Counted from the first letter of the stretch, positions 26,697 through 35,559 are shown. The stretch is DNA of 64,000 bases from UBA2185 sp964564625 (GCA_964564625.1 CAZMBE010000001.1:62001-126000); one strand, 5' to 3'. Numbers and translations are program-made. Notes: generated from the sequence alone by a model not told the origin.

Positions 26697-26739
26697 AGAA
26701 AAAAAAGAAAAGCAGGGTAAGAGCGCAATCCCTGCTTTT
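26697..26739 (-). terminator. Terminator after rplQ
   Basis: Read on the minus strand: AAAAGCAGGG, a 12-base loop, CCCTGCTTTT, then a run rich in T (CTTTTTTTTC). The ten-base-pair stem with the U-tract marks the end of the alpha operon and of the whole ribosomal cluster. The rest of the 300-base spacer (26561-26864) shows nothing else. Confidence 0.85.
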
Positions 26740-26864
26740 ATTGAATTACTATTTTTTAAAGATTGTAGTTTTATATTAATGCTGAATTTATTTCATTCGC
26801 GCGTACTACAAACAAACGGAACTCCTGTCAGACCATTCATTCAAGGTCGGTGTTTCTCCCGTTA

Positions 26865-27263
26865 TTACTTTTGCGAAAGAACCTTCTTCTTTGTTTGCTC
26901 CTGATCTGCTTCCCGGATAAATTCAATTATTGACATTGGCGCATTGTCCCCTATGCGACTACCCATTTTCATGATCCTTGTATACCCGCCTGTATAATCA
27001 CGATATCGTGTCGAAAGCTCGTCAAAAAGCTTCGCCACAATTTCTTTATCTCTTACAAACGAAAGTGCTTGCCTCCGCGCGTGAAGATCTCCCCTCTTGC
27101 CAAGGGTAACCATTTTTTCCGCAACCTTTCTTAACTCCTTGGCTTTGGCATCCGTTGTGGTAATCTTTTCATATTTCAAAAGGGAAGTAACCATATTTCG
27201 CAACATAGCCTCCCTGTGACTTGAAGTTCTGCCCAGTTTCCTGCCTGTGTTCCTATGACGCAT
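26865..27263 (-). CDS. rplQ: 50S ribosomal protein L17
   Basis: The last gene of the alpha operon. The 132-residue protein starts MRHRNTGRKLGRTSSHREAM, has LRKVAEKMVTLGKRGDLHAR, and ends with GGYTRIMKMGSRIGDNAPMS, the family pattern. It lies near the exit tunnel of the large subunit. It follows rpoA after a 124-base spacer that holds a small hairpin. Confidence 0.97.
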   Translation of the reverse strand: MRHRNTGRKLGRTSSHREAMLRNMVTSLLKYEKITTTDAKAKELRKVAEKMVTLGKRGDLHARRQALSFVRDKEIVAKLFDELSTRYRDYTGGYTRIMKMGSRIGDNAPMSIIEFIREADQEQTKKKVLSQK

Positions 27264-27283
27264 TTAAATACATCTCCCTTCTC

Positions 27284-27304
27284 AAATCCATTGTTAATGG
27301 ATTT
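27284..27304. repeat. Hairpin AAATCCAT-N5-ATGGATTT, copy 1
   Basis: An eight-base inverted repeat with loop TGTTA between rpoA and rplQ. A copy with the same stem and a different five-base loop is found at 30608-30630 between map and infA. There is no T-run, so it is not a typical terminator; it may be an RNA-processing site or a small dispersed repeat. Confidence 0.4.
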
Positions 27305-27387
27305 ATCCCCAGCCGACAGAGAAAGATAATATTGACTTCAATCATTCCCCTTGGGGTGCCTGAGGAGTTTACCCCTCAGAGATATTA

Positions 27388-28404
27388 TCATTTCGTGACT
27401 GTGCTCTCACTTTCTTTATTTTCATCTTTAGTCCAGGGAGGAAAATCTAACTTCATACCGAAGCTAAGCCCCATTTCTGCAAGAATTTCCTTTATTTCGT
27501 TCAGAGACTTCCTTCCAAAATTTTTGGTCTTAAGCATTTCTGCCTCTGTCTTTTGAACCAGCTCCCCGATCAAGTTAATACCAGCATTTTTTAAGCAGTT
27601 AGCCGATCTTACGGAAAGTTCCAGATCATCAACATGTCTTAAGAGGTTTTCATTTACTGTTTCTTCTTCTTTAACTACTTCCTGCTGCTCTTCCTCATCA
27701 ACCTCATCAAAGTTGATAAATATATCCAATTGGCCTTTGAGTATCTTTGCTGCATACGCAAGAGCATCTTCAGGCAAAACACTTCCGTCCGTCCAAACTT
27801 CCACGATAAGTCGGTCATAATCGGCGATTTGTCCTACCCTCGCATGAGTAACCGTATAATTGACTTTTTTAATCGGCGAAAAGGCTGCATCAATATTGAT
27901 CGTCCCTTCCGGTTGATCGGCAGTTCTTTCACTTCGTGCAGGCACATACCCCTTACCTGTCTTCACAACAAGTTCCGCCTTAAATTTTTCGCCGCTGGAG
28001 AGGGTCGCAATGTGGTGATCAGGATTAAGAATCTCTAGTGACCCGTCAGTAATAATATCTGCTGCAGTTATCGCCCCCTCCCGAGAGGTATCAATATACA
28101 CCATTTTAGGCCCATCCTCATGCAGCTTTACGCGGACACCCTTCATGTTTAATATAATGTCAGCTACATCTTCTTTAACCCCAGGAATTGTTGAATATTC
28201 ATGGAGAACCCCATCAATTTTCAATGAGATAATAGCAGCTCCCTGAATAGACGACAAAAGCACTCTTCTGAGAGCATTTCCGAGAGTAATACCAAATCCT
28301 CTTTCTAAAGGCTGACAAGAAAATTCGCCATAAAAGCGCGAATGGGTGCTTTCATCAATTTCAATTCGTTTGGGTCGTATTAAACTGCGCCAGCACTTTT
28401 GCAT
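27388..28404 (-). CDS. rpoA: RNA polymerase alpha subunit
   Basis: Scaffold for RNA polymerase assembly and contact point for activators and UP elements. The 338-residue protein has the N-terminal dimerisation domain (GFGITLGNALRRVLLSSIQG) and, after an acidic linker near residue 235 (EVDEEEQQEVV), the C-terminal domain with LELSVRSANCLKNAGI and NFGRKSLNEIKEILAEMGL that binds DNA. Spacing to rpsD is 47 bases. Confidence 0.98.
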   Translation of the reverse strand: MQKCWRSLIRPKRIEIDESTHSRFYGEFSCQPLERGFGITLGNALRRVLLSSIQGAAIISLKIDGVLHEYSTIPGVKEDVADIILNMKGVRVKLHEDGPKMVYIDTSREGAITAADIITDGSLEILNPDHHIATLSSGEKFKAELVVKTGKGYVPARSERTADQPEGTINIDAAFSPIKKVNYTVTHARVGQIADYDRLIVEVWTDGSVLPEDALAYAAKILKGQLDIFINFDEVDEEEQQEVVKEEETVNENLLRHVDDLELSVRSANCLKNAGINLIGELVQKTEAEMLKTKNFGRKSLNEIKEILAEMGLSFGMKLDFPPWTKDENKESESTVTK

Positions 28405-28451
28405 ATTTTTTATTCCCTACCCTTCGGGTAATTATTTAGAACAACACAGTA

Positions 28452-29078
28452 TTACTTAGAATAAAGTTCAACTACTAACTGCTCCTGAACTGGCATAACT
28501 AATTCTTCACGGGATGGAAGAGTTTTCACCACACCTTTAAAGTTATCCTTGTCCAGTTCCAACCATTGTGGTATACCCCGCCTGGCAACTATTTCCATTG
28601 CCTCAAGTATTTTTCCAACCTTCCTGCTCTTCTCCTTTACCTGGATTTCACTTCCCACACCAACCAGATATGATGGTACATTTACCGGCTTCCCATTAAC
28701 TAAAAAATGATTATGCCTTACCAACTGTCTTGCCTCGTTCCTCGAATTGGCAAAACCTATTCGAAAGACCATATTATCGAGGCGCCTTTCTAAGAAAAGC
28801 AAGAGATTTGTACCTGTTATCCCTTTCTGTCTATCAGCTTTTTCAAAATACCCCCTGAATTGCCTTTCCAGAAGGCCATACATCCTTTTAAGTTTTTGTT
28901 TTTCCCTTAACTGTACACCATAATCAGAATATTTTCTGCGAATCTGGCCATGATCACCCGGGGCATAATTCCTTCTTTCGAAGGCACACTTATCACTATA
29001 ACACCTGTCGCCTTTGAGAAAAAGTTTCAACCCTTCTCTGCGACACAACCTACACACGGATTCTTTATACCTTGCCAA
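28452..29078 (-). CDS. rpsD: 30S ribosomal protein S4, zinc-binding type
   Basis: Primary 16S rRNA binder, 208 residues. The N-terminus carries a CRLC ... CYSDKC arrangement (four cysteines), the zinc-binding C+ form. The S4 RNA-binding domain is evident in LERRLDNMVFRIGFANSR and ARQLVRHNHFLVNGKPVNVP. In other bacteria S4 represses its own operon; the 182-base spacer upstream of rpsD could hold such a site but I see no recognised structure. Confidence 0.97.
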   Translation of the reverse strand: MARYKESVCRLCRREGLKLFLKGDRCYSDKCAFERRNYAPGDHGQIRRKYSDYGVQLREKQKLKRMYGLLERQFRGYFEKADRQKGITGTNLLLFLERRLDNMVFRIGFANSRNEARQLVRHNHFLVNGKPVNVPSYLVGVGSEIQVKEKSRKVGKILEAMEIVARRGIPQWLELDKDNFKGVVKTLPSREELVMPVQEQLVVELYSK

Positions 29079-29260
29079 AAAAACCTCCCATTATTCGAAA
29101 TTCGAAATCCTAATAATTGATTACTAACCTCATTCAAATTAAAAAATGTGAAACGTACACATAGGAAACTACGGACCCTTAGGCTCATTTCCAAGCTAAA
29201 GGTCGCTTCGACTAAGTCAATTCTCTGCGGCTTTTCCTGAAAAAGCCAGTTCTTATTGAA

Positions 29261-29653
29261 CTATACTCTCCTTCTTTTCGGAGGACGGCACCCATTATGA
29301 GGAATAGGTGTGACATCTCTGATAAGGCTGATATTCAGCCCAGCTACCTGTAAAGATCTTAATGCTGATTCCCTACCTGACCCAGGTCCTTTCACATACA
29401 CTTGAACCTTCCTCATTCCCTGTTCCTTCGCCTTTTTAACTGCATCCTCGGCTGCCACTTGCGCTGCGAAAGGGGTGCTTTTTCTTGAACCTTTAAATCC
29501 TTGTGTCCCAGAAGACGACCAGGCGATCACATTGCCGCTGGGATCTGTGATTGTTATAATTGTATTGTTAAAGGTAGATTGAATGTGTACTACCCCCTCG
29601 GGTATATTCTTTTTTTCCTTTTTTTTCCCTGTTCTTCTCGATTGTTTTGCCAT
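29261..29653 (-). CDS. rpsK: 30S ribosomal protein S11
   Basis: A platform protein of the small subunit, 130 residues. The motifs VVHIQSTFNNTIITITDPSG, FKGSRKSTPFAAQ and the C-terminal IPHNGCRPPKRRRV are characteristic. It follows rpsM by 22 bases. Confidence 0.98.
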   Translation of the reverse strand: MAKQSRRTGKKKEKKNIPEGVVHIQSTFNNTIITITDPSGNVIAWSSSGTQGFKGSRKSTPFAAQVAAEDAVKKAKEQGMRKVQVYVKGPGSGRESALRSLQVAGLNISLIRDVTPIPHNGCRPPKRRRV

Positions 29654-29675
29654 CTCTCCTCCGGATCAGCACGTG

Positions 29676-30044
29676 CTATTTCTTTTTACCGGCAATTGAC
29701 CGTCGCGGTCCCTTCCGAGTACGTGAATTCGTACTTGTTCTTTGACCCCTGACTGGAAGTCCTTTCCTATGTCTCAATCCACGATATGCTCCAAGGTCCA
29801 TTAACCGCTTGACTGACATCGATATTTCCCGTCGCAAATCGCCTTCAACCTTGAGATCCTTATCGATAATATTTCTTATAGAGGTAATTTCTGAATCAGC
29901 AAGATCATCTGTTTTTTTATCATAATGTACATTTGCCTTCTCAAGAATATCTCGCGCTTTACTTCTTCCTATTCCATATATATACGTTAACGCGATTTCC
30001 ATTCTCTTGTTTTTGGGTAAATCCACTCCTGCAATTCTTGCCAC
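29676..30044 (-). CDS. rpsM: 30S ribosomal protein S13
   Basis: Small-subunit head protein that bridges to the large subunit, 122 residues. It begins MARIAGVDLPKNKRMEIALT, has the helix-hairpin-like YIYGIGRSKA, and ends in the basic HRKGLPVRGQRTSTNSRTRK tail that reaches the P-site tRNA. First gene of the rpsM-rpsK-rpsD-rpoA-rplQ unit. Confidence 0.98.
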   Translation of the reverse strand: MARIAGVDLPKNKRMEIALTYIYGIGRSKARDILEKANVHYDKKTDDLADSEITSIRNIIDKDLKVEGDLRREISMSVKRLMDLGAYRGLRHRKGLPVRGQRTSTNSRTRKGPRRSIAGKKK

Positions 30045-30080
30045 CTGATAACCTCCTGATAATGAAGAACTATTCCCTAT

Positions 30081-30194
30081 CTATCCTTGTCTCTGCTTGT
30101 GCTTGGGATTCTCACAAATAACCCTCAAAACACCACGTCTTTTGATAATCTTACATTTATCACAAATCTTTTTCACAGAAGATCTAACTTTCAC
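30081..30194 (-). CDS. rpmJ: 50S ribosomal protein L36, zinc-binding type
   Basis: A 37-residue protein read from GTG at 30194: VKVRSSVKKICDKCKIIK, then RRGVLRVICENPKHKQRQG. The CxxC and later Cys...His zinc ligands make this the C+ form. It lies between infA (63 bases) and rpsM (36 bases), the usual place. AGGAGTG lies just upstream of the GTG. Confidence 0.96.
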   Translation of the reverse strand: MKVRSSVKKICDKCKIIKRRGVLRVICENPKHKQRQG

Positions 30195-30257
30195 AACATT
30201 CACTCCTCACGTAGATTGCTCAATGGATATTGCCACGCGCACTCTACTTATTCCGGT

Positions 30258-30476
30258 TTATTTTGTTCTGTAAATAATCCTACCACGCGTCAAATCGTAG
30301 GGAGAAAGCTCAACAGTCACTTTATCACCAGGCAATATCTTGATAAAATGCATCCGCATTTTACCTGAAATATGGGCGAGCACTCGGTGGCCATTTTCCA
30401 GCTCAACTCGGAACATTGCATTTGGTAAAGTTTCCACTACCTTACCTTCTACTTCGATTGGTTCTTCTTTCGCCAT
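30258..30476 (-). CDS. infA: Translation initiation factor IF-1
   Basis: A 72-residue single OB-fold protein that binds the A site of the 30S subunit. The sequence shows MAKEEPIEVEGKVVETLPNA, FRVELENGHRVLAHISGKMR and the C-terminal LSPYDLTRGRIIYR, all near-invariant. It stands between map and rpmJ; a 202-base spacer before it contains a small hairpin. Confidence 0.98.
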   Translation of the reverse strand: MAKEEPIEVEGKVVETLPNAMFRVELENGHRVLAHISGKMRMHFIKILPGDKVTVELSPYDLTRGRIIYRTK

Positions 30477-30607
30477 AAAAAACCTATCTCAATCAGAGAC
30501 TTTATAAGGTCTCACTTTGAAGGGGCATCCCTAAAACTCCTCCCCGTATCGAGCATGGGAGACTCTGCAATTTCACTTTTTTATCATCTCCTATTACAGG
30601 TGGGCAT

Positions 30608-30630
30608 TAAATCCATCCGTAATGGATTTA
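30608..30630. repeat. Hairpin TAAATCCAT-N5-ATGGATTTA, copy 2
   Basis: A nine-base perfect inverted repeat with loop CCGTA in the spacer between map and infA. The inner stem AAATCCAT/ATGGATTT is the same as that at 27284-27304. No T-run follows. Confidence 0.4.
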
Positions 30631-30678
30631 TAAGAATTTGAAAACTGAATTCCTGATTTGCAATAGGTGAAGCAAATA

Positions 30679-31428
30679 TCAGTTCAACATGCTCAGGATG
30701 TCTGGACCGTCCTCAGTAATAGCGACAGAATGTTCGAAGTGAGCTGATAATTTTCCATCTTCTGTTATAACCGTCCAGCCATTATCAATCACTTTGACCT
30801 TGTATGTACCCTCATTCACCATCGGCTCAATGGCCAAAACCATTCCAGCCTTTAGTTGTATTCCCCTCCCTTTTATTCCGTAATTAGGAACTTGTGGTTC
30901 TTCGTGAAGTTTTTTCCCGATTCCGTGGCCTACAAAGTCTCTCACAACGGAAAAACCCGCTGTTTCAACGCAACGTTGAACAGCAGCTGATATATCACCA
31001 AGGCGGTTGCCGGCTCTCGCCTCGCTGATGCCCTTGTAAAGCCCTTGTTCAGTAATTCGTATTAACCTTGTCGCCTCTTCAGAAACCTCGCCAACAGGGA
31101 CCGTTATGGCAGCATCCCCATAGTAACCCTTATAATATGCCCCAAAATCAAGACTTACAATATCCCCCTCAACTAAAACCCTGTTTGAGGGAAATCCATG
31201 AACGACTTCTGAATTCACCGATATACACAGGGAATAAGGATAACCCATGTAGCCTTTAAATGCCGGTTGTGCTCCCTTTTTTCGCACAAGTTCTTCTGAA
31301 TAGTAATCCAGCTCACCTGTGGTTATACCAGGTGTCACCTTTTCCTTTAATGAATTTAAGATCTCAGCGACGATATAATTGCTCGCCCTCATTTTTTCAA
31401 TTTCTTCTGGCAGCTTCAGGATGATCAT
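30679..31428 (-). CDS. map: Methionine aminopeptidase, type I
   Basis: Removes the initiator methionine from nascent chains. The 249-residue protein has the two-metal site: SLDFGAYYKGYYGDAAITV supplies two aspartates, FVGHGIGKKLHEEP the histidine, LAIEPMVNEGT and AHFEHSVAITEDG the glutamates. It lacks an N-terminal zinc extension. It starts five bases after the secY stop; adk, which usually lies between them, is absent. Confidence 0.97.
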   Translation of the reverse strand: MIILKLPEEIEKMRASNYIVAEILNSLKEKVTPGITTGELDYYSEELVRKKGAQPAFKGYMGYPYSLCISVNSEVVHGFPSNRVLVEGDIVSLDFGAYYKGYYGDAAITVPVGEVSEEATRLIRITEQGLYKGISEARAGNRLGDISAAVQRCVETAGFSVVRDFVGHGIGKKLHEEPQVPNYGIKGRGIQLKAGMVLAIEPMVNEGTYKVKVIDNGWTVITEDGKLSAHFEHSVAITEDGPDILSMLN

Positions 31429-31433
31429 TACCC

Positions 31434-32750
31434 TTAACGCCTTTTTGCAATGCGTCCTTTCTTCATGAAGCCCTCATATTGTCTCGTCAACAAATGTGTC
31501 TCTATCTGGCCTGCCGTATCCAGGGCAACACCAACCACAATCAGGAGCGCCGTTCCGCCGAAATAAAAGGGCACATTGAAATAGCTTATTAATATGCTGG
31601 GAAGGACACATACCGCTGACACATATATAGCTCCACTAAAAGTCAGTTTCGACAATACGTCATCAATATATTCTGCCGTTTTTTTTCCTGGCCTGATCCC
31701 CGGTACATATCCACCATATTTCTTCATGTTATCTGAAACGTCAGTAGGATTAAAAACTACCGCTGTATAAAAATAACAGAAAAATACAATGAAGGCGACA
31801 TAGAGCGATTCATATATCCACCTACCCGGAATTAAAGCATCGGAAACTGCCTTCATCCACGGATGATCGATGAAGTTCGCAATTGTTGCCGGAAACATGA
31901 TAATTGAAGACGCGAATATTGGAGGAATAACTCCCGAGGTGTTGACCTTCAGTGGAAGGTGTGTTGTCTGTCCACCATACATTTTTCGGCCCACAACCCT
32001 TTTTGCATACTGTACGGGTATTCTTCTTTGGCCGCTTTCCATAAATACGATGATCCCAACAACGGCTAACATCATGACAATAAGGATGATGATGAAAAAA
32101 ATACCCATCTCACCAGCTGAAAGCAAACTGAATGTCTCGTAAATTGCTGCAGGTCCCCGACACACAATACCGGCAAAGATGATTAATGATATTCCATTGC
32201 CGATACCCTTTTCTGTAATCTGTTCCCCCAACCACATTATGAACGCTGTACCTGCCGTCAAAGTGATGACGGTCATTAAACGAAAGTTCCATCCGGGCTC
32301 CATCACGATGGAAGCCCCCGTAGGTCCTGCCATATTTTCCAGTCCAACGGCAATACCGAATCCCTGGATGAGACTTAAAATCACCGTACCATACCGGGTG
32401 TACTGAGTAATTTTTCTCCTTCCAGCCTCACCCTCTTTGGAGAGTCTTTCTAAATGAGGAATAGCAATGGTTAAAAGCTGAAGAATAATGGACGCACTGA
32501 TATAGGGCATGATACCGAGAGCAAAGACGGAAAGATTAGAAAGAGCCCCGCCCGCAAACATATCAAAAAATCCGAGCAATGAACCTTTCGCCTGTTCGAA
32601 ATACGCAGCCAGAGCTGCTGTATCAATACCAGGCGTGGGGACGTGTGCACCTATTCGATACACAGCCAAAAGGAGACATGAATAAAGAATTCTCCTTTGC
32701 AGCTCAGGAATCTTTCCTATATTTTTTAAACCGTCTAACAAATCAGGCAA
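31434..32750 (-). CDS. secY: Protein translocase subunit SecY
   Basis: The ten-helix channel subunit of the Sec translocon, 438 residues. It has RIGAHVPTPGID near the N-terminus, the GFFDMFAGGALSNLSVFALG segment (plug and helix 2 region), and ALVLDTAGQ-like VGVALDTAGQIETHLL with the YEGFMKK cytoplasmic tail. It pairs with SecE (58090-58293) elsewhere in the cluster. It follows rplO by 49 bases. Confidence 0.97.
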   Translation of the reverse strand: MPDLLDGLKNIGKIPELQRRILYSCLLLAVYRIGAHVPTPGIDTAALAAYFEQAKGSLLGFFDMFAGGALSNLSVFALGIMPYISASIILQLLTIAIPHLERLSKEGEAGRRKITQYTRYGTVILSLIQGFGIAVGLENMAGPTGASIVMEPGWNFRLMTVITLTAGTAFIMWLGEQITEKGIGNGISLIIFAGIVCRGPAAIYETFSLLSAGEMGIFFIIILIVMMLAVVGIIVFMESGQRRIPVQYAKRVVGRKMYGGQTTHLPLKVNTSGVIPPIFASSIIMFPATIANFIDHPWMKAVSDALIPGRWIYESLYVAFIVFFCYFYTAVVFNPTDVSDNMKKYGGYVPGIRPGKKTAEYIDDVLSKLTFSGAIYVSAVCVLPSILISYFNVPFYFGGTALLIVVGVALDTAGQIETHLLTRQYEGFMKKGRIAKRR

Positions 32751-32799
32751 CCTCTATAATCGGCAGCTTCATCCTTCTTTTCATTTGATTCGAGATTTT

Positions 32800-33243
32800 T
32801 TACGAGTTTAAAATAATCGAACCGCCGGCAGCCTCTATCTTCTGCCTCGCCCCTTGACTGACCATGTCAACCTTAAGTGACACAGGATACTCTATGTTTC
32901 CTTTGCCTAAAACCTTTATGCCATCCCCTTTTCTTTTCATCAGCCCCGCATTGACAAGAAGATCCTTGTCGATGACGGACCCCTGGGGAAATTTTTTCAA
33001 CTGTTCTAAATTTAAGGTAATAATCTTCTTCCGGAAAGGGTTGCGAAATCCTCTTTTCGGTAATCGTCGGGAAAGGGGCATCTGCCCACCTTCAAAACCT
33101 GGTCTTACTCCCCCACCTGATCTTGCATTCTGACCTTTATGTCCTTTGCACGATGTCCCGCCATGCCCTGATCCGTCACCACGGCCAACCCTCTTTCTCT
33201 TTTTCCTCGAACCCTGTGGTGGTTTTAATGAACTCAAATTCAT
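32800..33243 (-). CDS. rplO: 50S ribosomal protein L15
   Basis: A late-assembly large-subunit protein of 147 residues with the glycine- and arginine-rich N-terminus (KRKRVGRGDGSGHGGTSCKG, GQNARSGGGVRPGFEGGQMP) that threads through 23S rRNA, and a globular C-terminal part. Its start overlaps the rpmD stop by four bases (ATGA). Confidence 0.97.
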   Translation of the reverse strand: MNLSSLKPPQGSRKKRKRVGRGDGSGHGGTSCKGHKGQNARSGGGVRPGFEGGQMPLSRRLPKRGFRNPFRKKIITLNLEQLKKFPQGSVIDKDLLVNAGLMKRKGDGIKVLGKGNIEYPVSLKVDMVSQGARQKIEAAGGSIILNS

Positions 33244-33437
33244 ACCTTGTTCCCCTCAAGCTCCTCCATAGACACAAGATGGCTGACTTTTCTGATCATT
33301 CCCCGAATCTCAGGTGTATCTTTAAGCACAACGCTCCTGTTCAATTTGCCCAGTCCCATCCCGCGAAGGACCCGCCGCTGCTTCTGTGGCCTGGTTATAC
33401 AACTTTTTACAAGCGTTATTTTAAGCCTTTTCTCCAC
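33240..33437 (-). CDS. rpmD: 50S ribosomal protein L30
   Basis: A 65-residue protein: LKITLVKSCITRPQKQRRVL, LGLGKLNRSVVLKDTPEIRGM-like region and MIRKVSHLVSMEEL, the short bacterial L30 form without extensions. It lies 91 bases after rpsE and overlaps rplO. Confidence 0.95.
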   Translation of the reverse strand: MEKRLKITLVKSCITRPQKQRRVLRGMGLGKLNRSVVLKDTPEIRGMIRKVSHLVSMEELEGNKV

Positions 33438-33528
33438 GATTACCCCTCTACAACCAAAAGCTAATTATTTCAAATGCTATGACAAATTTTAAAACTTTTA
33501 ACACAGGCAGTGAATTCTTGTAAAATAA

Positions 33529-34020
33529 CTAATTTTCAGAGCCACTCTTCCCTCTTATTGCTAAAATTTCCGTTGGATCCTTCAATTGGCATAGACCATC
33601 GATGGTGGCTTTCACCAGATTATGTGGATTATGAGAACCTAAACATTTCGTCAATATGTTATGGATTCCTGCAACTTCAAGAACCGCTCTAACAGCTCCT
33701 CCCGCAATGAGACCAGTTCCCTCAGAAGCAGGCTTCAGGAGAACTCTACCTGCTCCATATTTCCCAATAACCTCATAGGGTACAGTTCTATTCGTAATAG
33801 CAACCTTCATCATGCTCTTCTTTGCCTTTTCCATTCCCTTTCTGATTGCCTCCGGAACTTCATGGGCCTTACCCAAACCGGCACCTACAGAGCCTTTTCC
33901 GTCGCCAACAACGACCACTGCACTGAACCTGAATCTCCGACCACCTTTCACGACTTTCGCAGTTCTATTAATCGCTATTACCCTGTCCAGAAGTTCTAAT
34001 TCTTCCATATCCTCACTCAA
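33529..34020 (-). CDS. rpsE: 30S ribosomal protein S5
   Basis: A 163-residue protein at the mRNA entry site. The double-stranded RNA-binding N-terminal fold is seen in ELLDRVIAINRTAKVVKGG, RFRFSAVVVVGDGKGSVGAG, and the C-terminal part in GTGLIAGGAVRAVLEVAGI. Residues linked to spectinomycin response lie in VVKGGRRF; I see no obvious change. Confidence 0.97.
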   Translation of the reverse strand: MSEDMEELELLDRVIAINRTAKVVKGGRRFRFSAVVVVGDGKGSVGAGLGKAHEVPEAIRKGMEKAKKSMMKVAITNRTVPYEVIGKYGAGRVLLKPASEGTGLIAGGAVRAVLEVAGIHNILTKCLGSHNPHNLVKATIDGLCQLKDPTEILAIRGKSGSEN

Positions 34021-34057
34021 TAGCCCTCGTTCCTTTTATAAGTTATGTAGACCCAAA

Positions 34058-34423
34058 TTAAAACTCTAATCCTGCTTCCCTGGCTGCATTCGCCAGTGCC
34101 CCAACGCGCCCGTGGTAAAGGTAACTTCCTCTATCAAAAACAACGTGCTTGATACCTATGGCCTTCAATTTTTCTGACACAAGCTTACCCACTTTCTTCG
34201 CTGCATCAATCTTCTTTAAACCATTAAGTGTTCCATTCATCTCCTTATTCAGAGTTGATGCCTCAGCCAAAGTTCTCCCGACATCATCAGCAATAGCCTG
34301 AACATAGATATGTTTCGCACTTCTGAATACAGAAAGACGTGGTCTTGCCTCGGTACCAAATATTTTTCCCCTTACTCTCGCTTTGCGTTTAACCCGTATC
34401 TTTTCTACTTTTTTCGTTGCCAA
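34058..34423 (-). CDS. rplR: 50S ribosomal protein L18
   Basis: A 121-residue 5S rRNA-binding protein with a basic N-terminus, RPRLSVFRSAKHIYVQAIAD, and the C-terminal FDRGSYLYHGRVGALANAAR. It lies between rplF (20 bases) and rpsE (37 bases). Confidence 0.97.
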   Translation of the reverse strand: MATKKVEKIRVKRKARVRGKIFGTEARPRLSVFRSAKHIYVQAIADDVGRTLAEASTLNKEMNGTLNGLKKIDAAKKVGKLVSEKLKAIGIKHVVFDRGSYLYHGRVGALANAAREAGLEF

Positions 34424-34443
34424 TGTTATACCCCTTGCTTAGA

Positions 34444-34983
34444 TTAGGCTCCAACGGATTTGCCTACTTTCCTCCGTACCTTTTCACCAGCATACCTTAT
34501 CCCTTTTCCTTTATAAGGTTCAGGTTTTTTCAATTCTCGTATCTCGGCGGCGACCCTCCCCACGAGTTGCTTATCAATGCCACTTATTGCGATGCTTATC
34601 TGCTTATCAACCTTCACATCTATTCCCTGAGGTATCTTGTACTCTAACGGAGTGGAATATCCCAACACCAATCTGAGGATGTTTTCATTCCTCTCCGCAC
34701 GGTATCCAATACCTGACAGTTCAAGATTCTTCTGAAAGCCGACACTCACACCAGTTACCATATTTGCCACAAGCGTTCGCACCAGACCATGATATGATCT
34801 CGCTTTTCTACTTTCAGAAAGCGTCTTAACCTCTATAGCCCCACTAATAACGGCAACCTCGATGCCCTGAGGTACTTCCATAGATAGAGTTCCTTTTGGA
34901 CCATCAACCTTGATGGTCGATTTATCCTGACTGATCTTCACCCGTTCAGGCATTGCAATAGGTTTTTTCCCGATTCTTGACAT
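34444..34983 (-). CDS. rplF: 50S ribosomal protein L6
   Basis: A two-domain protein of 179 residues near the factor-binding site: MSRIGKKPIAMPERVKIS, LELSGIGYRAERN, then the second repeat ending in EPYKGKGIRYAGEKVRRKVG. Its 174-base upstream spacer is unusually long for this operon and has two hairpins. Confidence 0.97.
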   Translation of the reverse strand: MSRIGKKPIAMPERVKISQDKSTIKVDGPKGTLSMEVPQGIEVAVISGAIEVKTLSESRKARSYHGLVRTLVANMVTGVSVGFQKNLELSGIGYRAERNENILRLVLGYSTPLEYKIPQGIDVKVDKQISIAISGIDKQLVGRVAAEIRELKKPEPYKGKGIRYAGEKVRRKVGKSVGA

Positions 34984-35157
34984 TGATAAATCTCCAGAGA
35001 CTAATTAACCGCTTCACACTGATGGACTTTGTCCCTCAGGCTTCCTACATTCAACTGAGGTTCCAAACAGGCAGAGCCCCTTTGTATATAAGAAAACTGC
35101 CAAGCTATTTACCTCCGCCAACAGGCGGTAGTATTTTCACATTTTTTCTTAAGTTGC
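34984..35157 (-). promoter_or_regulatory. Extended spacer with hairpins before rplF
   Basis: Two inverted repeats are visible: CCGCC-AACA-GGCGG at 35115-35128 and CCTCAG ... CTGAGG at 35034-35060 (15-base loop). The gap is 174 bases where tight spacing is usual. It could hold an internal promoter or an RNA control site; no protein-binding site is recognised. Confidence 0.35.
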
Positions 35158-35559
35158 CTACCATACATTGCAGAGTATTTCTCCACCCACGTTCGACTCA
35201 CTCGCTTCTTTGTCTGTCAAAATGCCCTTTGATGTGGAAAGGATAGCGATACCATACCCGTTTAGCACCTTTGGGATTTTTTCACTCTTTACATAGACCC
35301 TTCTTCCTGGTTTACTAATCCTCTGAATGCCTGTAAGGACTGATTTTTTCGCATCAGCATATTTCAGGTATATCCTCAATACCTGATAGCCACGCGGATC
35401 TTTCTTTATGTCATAACCGCCAATATAGCCAGATTTTTTCAAGACTTTGGCAATATTAATATTAACCTGGGATAGTAAAACATCCACACTTTTAAATCTT
35501 ATCTTGTTTGCATTACGAATTCTCGTTAGCATATCCGCAATAGGATCTGTCATCCCCAT
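35158..35559 (-). CDS. rpsH: 30S ribosomal protein S8
   Basis: A 133-residue 16S rRNA central-domain binder, MTDPIADMLTRIRNANKI at the start and VYVKSEKIPKVLNGYGIAIL to STSKGILTDKEA in the C-terminal half. In Escherichia coli S8 represses the spc operon through rplE mRNA; whether that holds here is not shown by sequence. Confidence 0.97.
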   Translation of the reverse strand: MGMTDPIADMLTRIRNANKIRFKSVDVLLSQVNINIAKVLKKSGYIGGYDIKKDPRGYQVLRIYLKYADAKKSVLTGIQRISKPGRRVYVKSEKIPKVLNGYGIAILSTSKGILTDKEASESNVGGEILCNVW

